Source of the DNA: Liriodendron chinense
Lineage: Eukaryota > Streptophyta > Magnoliopsida > Magnoliales > Magnoliaceae
Assembly: GCA_003013855.2 (NCBI GenBank)
Contig: PVNU02000773.1
Coordinates: 3,599,001 to 3,663,000, forward strand
DNA length: 64,000 bases
Direction of reading: 5' to 3'
Shown: piece after piece, positions 55,663 through 64,000 of the stretch
Position numbering within the stretch: position 1 is the first letter of the stretch
Layout: each line of letters opens with the position of its first letter
Made by a program: the position numbers and the translations under genes
Notes under the pieces: generated by a model
Database searches by the model: none
Seen by the model: only the letters and a program-made list of their open reading frames with translations
What the model was told of the DNA's origin: nothing

Positions 55663-58600
55663 TCATTTGCCGGCAATGAGAGCATCAATTTTACGTTCGA
55701 CATGTGCCTCGTGGTCCTCAAGGCGCCCACCAACTGCATCATTCTCCCAACGGATGAGCGTCGGAACTCCCGTGAGTTTGAACCTCGGGTCAACTCTCCA
55801 TGGGTGGTTAGGATTTCTCCACGTGGGTCTGTCCCCAACGAATGCCCTCAACAGCACAACATCACCTGATGATGCCTCAAGCTTCTTATATATTATTGGT
55901 TCCGCTCTAACACAATCTGTAAAATGAGAAAATGAAATTTAGAAACAATTGTTGGGATGAATTTCCCAATCACCACATTGCAGTCTCATTACGGAATAAT
56001 ACTTTTGTACGACTTGCATGAGATTCCCAAGCACGAATCACATTGGGGTAGTCTTCAAACTATGTATGGATTGGGTGCTCCGACCGGTCGGACGGCGTGA
56101 CCCATATGCATGTGGAGACCCATCCTGGACAGATTTCATGTGCCCCAGACCGGTCGGCTGTGAGGCAGAGGCGGGCGTGAATCTCCCTGGACTGTTCTGT
56201 GCAACTGGCCGACCGGTCGAACGTACGCACGGATTTCTTGCGCAGCTCGCGGTACTGCGCAAGGTGTTTCTAATTTCAAAATTTTGCTTATTTAAGGAGT
56301 TGTAATCCGACTTAGATGAGTATCCTAAGGTGTCCAAGGTTTCCTATTCGTGTTAGGAAGAGGGGAGATGTGTGTGTGTGAGAGAGAACTTGGGGTTTTC
56401 TCTGTTTTTCCTTGCTAGTGGGCTGTCAATCTCTGTAATCTTCTGATATTCATAGTGGATCGCTTTGTGCCGTGGTTTTTTACCCGTTGAGGGGTTTTTC
56501 CACGTAAATTTAGAGTCTTGTGGTGAATGCTTGTGTGTGATTGATTGTATCTTGTTTACTCATTTGATTTCGCATTGCTTCACGCGTTCAGCGTTCCACT
56601 TCCGCTGCCGGCTTTCCCAACAAGTGGTATCAGAGCTATCGTTGGGGTGGAGTAGATTTCGAATCTGAGACGAGAAGATGAGATCAAGCGCAAGGTTCGA
56701 GTTAGAGAAGTTCTCCGTGAAAAATAACTTTGAGCTATGAAAGGTGAAGGTTGAATCCTTCCTGGTTCATCAAGAGCTTGATGAAGCTCTTGTAAAGCGA
56801 CCCAAGGCTATGAAAGATGATGAGTGCACGAAGCTCGACAAGAAGACTAGAACCTCAATCCTGTTAAACCTTACGGATGATGTTCTCTATCATGTCATGA
56901 AGGAGAAGACTGCAGCTGAAATGATGGCGAAGCTAGAGAAGGTTTATACTAAGAAATCTCTAGAGAATTGCATGTATGTGTTGATGCAGTTGTTCACCTT
57001 GAGGATGACTGAGGGAACTGAGGTGGAGGACCACCTTGAGCACGTTCAATGGGCTGGTTTGCAAGTTGGTGGAGATCGATGAACCAATGAATGATGAATA
57101 TTAAACATGCATCCTTTTGAATTCTCTTCCAAATTCATATGAAGTCGTTTAGGGACTGTGTGCGCAGGGAGGGAAACCATAAGCAGTCGAGACCGTTATC
57201 TCAGCCCTCCAGTCGAAGACTGATGAAAAAGAAAAGTGTTGACGTGGTTTTCCGTTATTCCTCAGAGGCACTGGTTATGAGAGGAAGAAGTTCTGAGCAT
57301 GGAGGATATTCGAAATCGGGATATAGGGCCAATGGCAAAGAGAAGGCTAAGGTGAAGTGCTGGAATTGTGGCCAGGAGGGCCACATGAGGGGATAGTCAG
57401 AATCCCAGGTTGAAGCAAGAAGGTATGGAAATTCTTCTGGAGAGGGAGCCTAATACTGTAGAGAACGGTGGCGATTTTTGTGAAGTTTTGACTGTATCTG
57501 GCAAGGGATCTCACGGTAGTGAGTGGATCCTTGATTCAAGGGCTTCATGTCACGTTTGTTCTGACCGGAGTTCATTTACAACATACAGGGAGTATGGTGG
57601 AGAATTGGTGTTTGTGGGCGATGGAGTCGCTCATAAGGTTATGGGTATTGGTACTGTGCACATCAGGATGTTCGATGGGGTCGAACGAGTCCTGAAAGAT
57701 GTGAAGCACGTCCCCAAGATGAAGATGAATGTGATTTCTCTTAGAGCACTCGAGGGTGAAAGGGTGCGTGTTTATCGACCGCGATCGTTGTTGTAAAGGG
57801 ATGAAGGGGGCAATCGTGTGTATGAAGGCACTGGAGGTGTGGCCATCTTTACATGTTGATCGAGAGCACAATTCACGGTGGAGTTGCGGGAAAGGCAGTG
57901 AGATCAATGGTTGCTCAAGGGCCACATGAGAAGAGAGGTAAATGGCGTGAATTTGCAAGGTTAGGGTCGATGGTGGCACGAGAAGCGGTGGAGCTATGAT
58001 TGAAGATAAGATGACGTTGCGAGGATGGTGTTGATTCGTCGTTTGAAGCCTCGATGGAGATTGTTGGGGTAGTGTTCAAACTATGCACGGATTGGGTTCT
58101 CCGACAGGTCGGGAGACTGGTTCGACTGCGTGACCCAGATGCATGTGGAGACCCCTCCTGGACAGATTTCATGTGCCCCAGACCGATCGGCCGACCGATC
58201 TACAAGGGGCTCCGACCGGTCGGCTGTGAGGCAGAGGCGGGTGTGAATCTCCCTGGACTGTTCTGTGCACTAGCCGACCGATCGGACGTGCGCGCGGGTT
58301 TCTTGCGCAGCTCGCAGTACTGCGCAAAGTGTTTCTAATTTCGAAATTTTGTTTATTTAAGGAGTTGTAATCCGACTTGAATGGGTATCCTAAGGTGTCC
58401 AGGGTTTCCTATTCGTGTTAGGAAGATGGGAGATGTGTGTGTGAGAGAGAACTTGGGATTTTCTCTATTTTTCCTTGCTAGTGGGCTGTCAATCTCTGTA
58501 ATATTCTGATATTCATAGTGGATCACTTTGTGCCGTGGTTTTTCACCCGTTGAGAGGTTTTTCCACGTAAATTTAGAGTCTCTTGTGGTGAATGCTTTTG

Positions 58601-61600
58601 TGTGATTGATTGCATCTTGTTTACTTGTTTGATTTCACATTGCTTCACTGCGTTCGGCGTTCCTCTTCCGCTGCTGGCTTTCCCAACAAATCACCCTTTT
58701 ATTTGTTAATTCATACGCTTTTGTAATCGCAAATTTGTTTACATTCTTAAAGATCCCAAGAAATACCCCAAATTTTGAGGATATCCAGACGAATTTTTGT
58801 GCCATGGAACAGAGGTGGCTGCAAATCACAGAAGTTCCGATGCCATGAGATAATTGTATGTGGGCGAATTCGGCAAGAACATCAAGGATCTAATTGATAA
58901 TCTGAGCAGGAAGGTATTTTTGTGCCAAGAAACTGGCAAGAACAATATTATCACTCAGGTCACAAGTCACAGAAGTTCGGATGCCATGCGATAATTTTCT
59001 GTGGATGAATTGGGAGAGAACATTGAGGATCTAATTGAGAAACCAAGTGCAATCATTGAGGATATAATTGAGAAACCAAGTGCGATCGGAACTTCTTAAT
59101 GGATCTCATCATCATCATCATCAGTCTTATCCTAACCAATTGGGGTTGTTTACATGAATCCTATTCCGCCATTCTACTATCAAGTACCATGTCCTCAGTT
59201 AAACCATAGGTCATTAAATCTTTCCTTACTACCTCTACCTATGACTTTTTGGGCCTTCCCCTTGTCCTTTTAGATTGTTCAACTTGAACTTCTCAATGGA
59301 TCTATGTGAATAAATCAGTAGGACGCCTTCCTCTTTGATCTACATATGAGGTTTACAAATGCTGTCATCATCTTACACTGGCCATTAATATGAAGATGGG
59401 GAAATCTGGAAAAAGGGGAAGTCAGGCCCACAAGAAAATAATGGTTGTTTTTCAAAAAGGTGTAATATCCTATGACATAACACTTACTATATAAAATAGC
59501 CTTCCTTTGTAAATAAAGGTCGTTGTTCAATTATACAGCATGAGCATTTTTCGTTATCTAAACATAGTTCTGTTCCGGTTACAGCAGGCATTATGATGTA
59601 TTCTAAAGCTTTGCCTATTCCTTCCTGGTTCCCACTACGATGGGTCATCATCTCCTAGTTTACTGATAGAGACTTGGCTGATGTTCTTGACTCTTGAGCC
59701 TTTCCTTCACTTCAAAATTTCAACCTAAGTTTTGAAGAGCTTTTCATATGAAGAATGGTGCACCAGAAGCTTTCATCAATGGCAACCCATTCCTACAGGG
59801 GAGAGAATTGATGATCATTAAGTGGCTATGAAGTTCTACTATGAAAATTTTGATTTGAATAAAGGGGAGACCATTAATTTTGCAGTCAATCCATCCGCCA
59901 GCAAGATGATTCTCTAACTTCCGAAATGATCATTAAGTTGCTCCGATGCCAGCCTAACAGAGAACACCTTCTTACATGGGGAAGTGAAGAAAGGAACAGC
60001 TAATCAGACGCCAACATTTACAAGTTCCAAGAAGCAATTAAGGGTTTCACAAATCCACAAGGTGTTTTTCTAAAGCGCATGGATGTCATAGTATCAGTGT
60101 ATGTTCAAAGCAAATAGAAGCAATTCGAGGGTTTAACAACCCACAAGGTGGTGCCTTGATGCAATAATACAGCATATGTTCAAAGCACAGAGAAGCAATT
60201 TAAGGGTTTAACAAGCCCACAAGGTGGTTTTCTAAAGTGCATAGACGAGCTAATGTCAACATATGTTCAAAGCAATGGAGCAACTTCCTTGTATGCATAT
60301 GGAGGAGTATCAACAAATGTTCAAAGTACTGTTTATATGGATATCGAGGAACAAAAGGAAGAGTAATGGATCACACAAGCGCATTAAGGCAGGAAGAGGA
60401 GCAAATAAATCATACAAGTTGGAGGAGGAAAGGAGAGCAATAGATCATATATGCTGGAGGAAGGGGAGAGCAAATCATGGTTAAAAGACTTGCCGATTGG
60501 TATAGGCTCATTTGGTCTTGAGTCGAGTCAAGACTTGCCCAAGTCTGGCTAAATCGACCCGACTCGCCGAAGTCAGGGGGTGACTACTGGTATACAACCA
60601 GATCTGGTCCTACCAAATCCATGTCAACTTGGATGGGCAGACTTGATTGGGTCTTAAAACTGTAAGAGCAATTGATCATAAGCTGAATATTTCAGCGCGT
60701 ACAAAACACCATGAGAAAGAATTCAGAAAATGTCAATAATAAAAATCATCACAAGATTCACCAACTCCCCCTTGGGTGTGTATCAAACCACCTTAACAAC
60801 TCTAAACTTGGGGCATGTTTGGTGCTACTTAAAAATGAGTACTTCTCGTTTAGTTAATATGAATTAGGTACTAGAGATCATAGTTTCTACAAATTGTTGG
60901 TTATCAGTTTTAATCCCTTACAAAAAAATTGATCTCCAATAAATAATTGCCATTAACTAAAATGAAACGAAACTCATTTTTAAGTGGCACCCAAACAGGT
61001 CCTTAGCGGTTGGAGTGTCCTTTTTTTTTTTTGGTTGGTAATAGGATTTTATTAGAAAAAGATATCCCCAGGGTTAAGCTACAGATGAAGCAGAAAGGAA
61101 CATTATAACATTAAAAGAGAAATCCTGACCCATCCCTAAAATACCCTCACGCTTAGCATCGGAGAATAACTTTAAGACCAATGCCCAAGAGCTAGCCAGA
61201 CGTCTAACTCTATCAATGACCTAGGAAACCAACTCGCTATTATTCCTTAATTTCCAGATGACCCAAAGAATAGCTACAAAACAATCTTCATACCAACTAT
61301 TATTCCATAACAACTCCTTGCAGCATCTCAGGGCCTCTCCCCACGTTTCCAGAAGCCAAGCAGTAGATCTAGGCATCAACCACAATAAACCAAAGTGACC
61401 AAAGCAGCATCCCCACGCTAGGATGCGAAGGAACAGTGAATAAAAAGGTGACTGACACTCAGGCAGGTGGGGAGAGAAGCAAATGACAGTGTGGATACTC
61501 AGGCAAAAGGAGCATTGAGAAGGAAGCTGCAGATTTATGATTTTAGAGCGACACAGGTGGGTAAGAGCAGCAGTTGGACCCTGCTAAGGGTGTGGGTGTC

Positions 61601-62111
61601 GCCGTTGGGTTGTGTTTTGATTGGTATTTGTTTGGGTTGGGTGTGCAACCCGGATGGGGAGGTGCAGCCAGTATGCTGCCTTGTTGTAGTCTATGTTTCT
61701 CTGTCGAATAAACATCATGATCCTTGCTCAAAGAAAACAAAAAAAAAAAAAAGGTGATTGACACATTCTGCACTCAGACACACAGCATCTATCTAACAAT
61801 CATATTCCTCTGCATTCGACTGAGCAAAAGCTCATTAGTTGGATGATTGTCTAGAAGCCAATCCATGGTGGGGCCTACAGATGGAACAACATCCGTCAAT
61901 GTACCATGTATCTATTGCTAAGATGAGGGAGAACAATATGAACCCAAATAGAGATATTGCTTGGTTAGGTCAATATTGCTGAGAATACAATCCTACCAAA
62001 ACGAGGAACCGATAAAATTACAAACAGAACCATATTTGCAGGAATTACTAAAGTGGGCTTTCTTATTTTTGATGTTCTTTTTCATTTATGATTATTTTAA
62101 AAAAAATTCCT

Positions 62112-62153
<42 letters not shown>

Positions 62154-62298
62154 CAGGGCACCAGCTGAGAGAGGTAGATGGGTCTTTGTCGGCTAAGAAA
62201 AGGAGGAGATTTACTTGATTTTTGGGGGCTTCCGATCTGAAATTCTCGAATGCATGATTGAAGGTAGAGACTGTAGCATCCACCGTCTTCACCGGCAT
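55663..62298 (-). CDS. Clot: Thioredoxin-like protein Clot, two exons, intact
   Basis: Exon 1 is 62154-62298 and exon 2 is 55663-55916, joined in phase 1; the product has 132 residues, as in plant Clot. The fold is a small thioredoxin with the motif WCPDC (46-50), which is split by the intron after the first base of the Asp codon. Other conserved blocks are VNLLLFLADKDPSTS, CVRAEPIIYKKLE, FVGDRPTWRNPNHPWR and KLTGVPTLIRWEN (with the cis-Pro). The human counterpart TXNDC17 (TRP14) is a cytosolic disulfide reductase with its own substrate range; the plant role is little defined. The intron is 6.2 kb and carries a copia element, two LINE pieces, a MITE and tandem repeats. The start was chosen as the first ATG, giving MPVKTVDATV, which aligns with homologues. 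Confidence 0.95.
56041..58688 (+). mobile_element. Pol-less copia retrotransposon with both LTRs and AATCA duplication
   Basis: The 5' LTR is 56041-56622 and the 3' LTR 58062-58688. The 3' LTR has TGTTGGG...CCCAACA ends. AATCA flanks the element (56036-56040 and 58689-58693). The primer-binding site TGGTATCAGAGC (56625-56636) matches initiator tRNA-Met. Internally there is a gag remnant from 56678 (in-frame stop near 56736, then ESFLVHQELDEAL, LTDDVLYHVM). A zinc knuckle CWNCGQEGHMRG is cut by a stop before its last Cys. A protease-region remnant reads WILDSRASCHVC, where DSGA is expected. Integrase, RT and RNase H are absent. It lies in the Clot intron, opposite to the gene. Confidence 0.92.
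58827..59100 (+). repeat. Imperfect 141-bp tandem duplication
   Basis: CACAGAAGTTC(C/G)GATGCCATG followed by GATAATT occurs at 58827 and again at about 58968. Each copy continues to GAACAT(C/T)(A/G)AGGATCTAATTGA. A shorter repeat, GAGGAT(C/A)TAATTGAGAAACC, lies at about 59028-59090. No function was recognised. Confidence 0.6.
60030..60276 (+). repeat. Tandem repeat, three copies of about 75-87 bp
   Basis: Units at 60030, 60117 and 60191 begin AGAAGCAATTAAGGGTTT and contain CCACAAGGTG and TATGTTCAAAGCA. The middle unit lacks the TTTTCTAAAG part. Located in the Clot intron. Confidence 0.75.
60810..61002. mobile_element. Tourist-like MITE, about 193 bp
   Basis: The left end is GGGCATGTTTGGTGCTACTT and the complement of the right end is GGACCTGTTTGGGTGCCACT, both followed by TAAAAATGAGT. 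The flanking triplets TTG and TTA may be a decayed TTA duplication. Confidence 0.7.
61021..61458 (-). mobile_element. LINE 3' end (minus strand), host of a second LINE
   Basis: A T-run and TAGGATTTTATTAGAAAAAG open the segment on the plus strand, as in other L1 3' ends here. The text that follows resembles the 3' part at 17285-17700 in style (short untranslated-like sequence with little coding). It continues beyond 61764 after the nested insertion, to about 61870. Confidence 0.6.
61459..61747 (+). mobile_element. 5'-truncated LINE nested in a LINE, 17-bp target duplication
   Basis: The insert starts in the end of an RNase H-type domain (GREANDSVDTQAKGALRR, compare the REAN..AD.LAK motif of plant L1 elements). 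It ends in an A-run. AAAAAGGTGACTGACAC (61442-61458) and AAAAAGGTGATTGACAC (61748-61764) flank it, a target duplication with one mismatch. It is a clear case of target-primed reverse transcription. Confidence 0.82.
62113..62150 (+). repeat. (GA)n microsatellite beside the Clot splice donor
   Basis: An uninterrupted GA run. On the gene strand it is a CT run that starts directly after the donor GTA of the only Clot intron. Confidence 0.95.
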
Positions 62299-62299
62299 T

Positions 62300-62327
62300 T
62301 TGAGAGAGAGAGAGAGAGAGAGAGAGG
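62300..62327 (+). repeat. (GA)n microsatellite in the Clot 5' leader
   Basis: A GA run (CT on the gene strand) abuts the Clot start codon. Pyrimidine-rich leaders are common in plant genes, so it may lie in the transcript. Confidence 0.85.
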
Positions 62328-62429
62328 ATAAGCTCTGCCAGCGCGCTCTGAAAGAGGAATGATGTGCGAAGACGCTTGCGCGACTTTCGTAGGCAGACGC
62401 GAGGGGGCGCAATTACGTGTTACCCGGGT

Positions 62430-62840
62430 AATGTGTTACGCTTACAGTAGGGCACATCCAATCCGTCCATCCGCTTTTCCGGCCCATTTTAGGACCCGCT
62501 TCCAAAAATTAATCATATCGAAATCTTACGTGGACCACACCACAAGAAACAGTGATGATTAAACGCTCACCATTAAAAACTTCCCAAGGCCTACTGTAAG
62601 AAGATGCGTAAAGTTTATTTTCCGTAGGGAAAATACAAAGATTATCCAAAACTTTTGTGGCCTACAGAAAGCATTTAATGGCCATTAACGACTTTTTCCT
62701 GTGTTGTGGTCTACAAGAGATTTGTATATACTTAAGTGTTGGGACCATTAAAAGATCTGGAAAAAAACGGATGGACAGCGTGGATACCCCACACGGTCAG
62801 GGTATCAACCACTCAGCTGTTACTCGGGCGACAGCTAATC
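62430..62840. mobile_element. GGGCCCAC-type MITE upstream of Clot
   Basis: The left side has CCAATCCGTCCATCCGCTTT, ACGTGGACCACACCACAAGA and the right side has CTGTGTTGTGGTCTACAAGA, AAACGGATGGACAGCGTGGA. GTTACCCGGGTAATGTG near 62419 and CAGCTGTTACTCGGGCGAC near 62814 may be its ends. It is within 150 bp of the Clot start codon. Confidence 0.65.
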
Positions 62841-62859
62841 CGCTCCCAGAGGGCTCTGT

Positions 62860-63165
62860 ACAAATGGGGCCCACCGTGATGTCCGTGTGACATCCGCTCC
62901 ATCCATCAGTTCTGCCAGATTGTTATAAGGATGGAGGCCCAAAAAGGAGGTGGATAAAATAACACATCACAGGGAACAAACGAATTGAACGCCCACCAAT
63001 GAAACCTTTTTGGGGCCGTTGAGGTTTTGGATCCAGATGACAATCACCTTATTAAGGAGTCGGGTGCCACATAAACATCACGGTGAGGAAGGTGTCAATG
63101 GCCAGCATTTTCATCCCCACTGTCACTCACGGTGGTCCCACAGAGCTTCGGGTTACACCCAACTC
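62860..63165. mobile_element. GGGCCCAC-type MITE, degenerate
   Basis: The left side reads GGGGCCCACCGTGATGTCCG, CGCTCCATCCATCAG. The right side reads CTCACGGTGGTCCCACAGAG. The middle has ACACATCACAGGGAACAAAC and TTGAACGCCCACCAATGAAA. Confidence 0.6.
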
Positions 63166-63189
63166 AGCTTTGAGTAGGGGTGAATATTC

Positions 63190-64000
63190 ACTTAAGTGAA
63201 CATACGACTTCACATGACATCTAAATCTACTCCGTCCATGAGGTGCACCACCCTGTGTTTGGACCTGATCCAAAAAACAATGAGGCTTTATTCACCACTA
63301 GCTGCACCATGGGAAGCAGTCGAGATGGGAAGTCACAGCTTTAAAATTGTTTAAATTGTTGCGTGGCTATTCCAATCAATCCACTCGCCTGACACCCAAC
63401 AGCAGATGAATGGATTTCCCAAAACTAATGACATTCCAATACACCATGTGAATTTATAGGTTTTAGGTATGATTTTACACCATTTCCTGTGATGTGGTGT
63501 GCATAGCTCTTATGCGTGGTGAAAATGTGGCAGGGTACCTGATGGACCAGGTGGATGTGAGGCCTGTTTGTTCCAGGCAGAACTCAATTAGCAGGCCCTG
63601 CCACGAGTCAGGCTAGCACCGTCCAACTACACACACATGGCTATGTAAAGGAAGGAACATAGCGCAAGCACTCCCACACAGCAAGGAAGGAATATAGATT
63701 AGATGGAGATACGGGAGAGGGATTCCAAAAGAGAGGCAAAGAGAAGGCAACCCTTTACAACACTAGTTTTATACACCTAAGTTTTATCCATCAGGTTCTA
63801 TATTCAACGTTAGGTCCTGAGATAAAAATTCAACTAGATCCACAACTTAGCTGGGGCACACCACAAAGAGTTGTTGATGAGATACCGACTATAGGTTTGT
63901 GTGTGGGCCCACTATGGTGTATCTTTCATCAAACCTGTTAATAATATCCAACTCACCAAGATGAATGAGATACAAATTTCAATCCAATAAAAAACTCAGG
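63190..64000. mobile_element. Further MITE-like sequence, cut by the window end
   Basis: Family words recur: CTACTCCGTCCATGAGGTGC (63230), CACCATGGGAAGCAGT, GTGTGGGCCCACTATGGTGT (63900) and CAAACCTGTTAATAATATCC. A second copy seems to start near 63765 and run off the window. No gene was recognised. Confidence 0.5.

Noticed and set aside
55633..55927. Plus-strand frames of 78 and 86 codons over Clot exon 2
   Set aside because: They are antisense shadows; the minus-strand frame matches Clot over its full length.
56625..56636. tRNA-like TGGTATCAGAGC
   Set aside because: It directly follows the LTR end and is the retrotransposon primer-binding site, not a tRNA gene.

Overview
This is nuclear DNA of a flowering plant. 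Four protein-coding genes have GT-AG introns (one GC-AG exception) and encode plant-type proteins, including the B subunit of topoisomerase VI, an enzyme confined in eukaryotes mostly to plants and some algae and protists. Introns and spacers are packed with copia LTR elements, L1-type LINEs, tRNA-derived SINEs and MITEs. The very frequent small elements with GGGCCCAC-rich ends remind me of magnoliid genomes, but that is a weak inference and I cannot name the species.

Layout, left to right. (1) 1-1698: no gene; two MITEs with long inverted ends lie just upstream of the first gene. (2) 1699-19375 (+): TBCCD1, a TBCC-domain protein, nine exons, 586 codons plus stop, intact. (3) 19376-23103: convergent spacer with a minisatellite that has a four-unit higher-order structure. 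(4) 23104-37873 (-): TOP6B, 19 exons, 674 residues, intact, including one GC-AG intron that holds a decayed LINE. (5) 37874-43660: divergent spacer made largely of MITEs. (6) 43661-50909 (+): a RAD21/SCC1-type cohesin kleisin, 13 exons, 667 residues, intact. (7) 50910-55662: convergent spacer with tandem repeats and SINEs. (8) 55663-62298 (-): Clot, a thioredoxin-like protein of 132 residues in two exons; the 6.2-kb intron splits the WCPDC active-site motif and contains a pol-less copia element. (9) 62299-64000: more MITE copies, no gene.

I rebuilt every exon by hand from the sequence. In all four genes the reading frame stays open and the intron phases add up. The genes do not form an operon or a pathway. 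TOP6B (decatenation, endoreduplication) and the kleisin (sister-chromatid cohesion) both act on chromosomes and are divergent neighbours, but 5.8 kb of repeats separates them. TBCCD1 is linked to microtubule and organelle organisation in animals and algae, and Clot to redox chemistry.

I found no unknown multi-gene system. The most notable items are the higher-order minisatellite, the GC-AG intron, a 500-bp near-perfect hairpin inside a TOP6B intron, a copia element whose LTR-gag half is inverted relative to its pol half, nested insertions with visible target-site duplications, and an exact 20-residue triple repeat in the kleisin.
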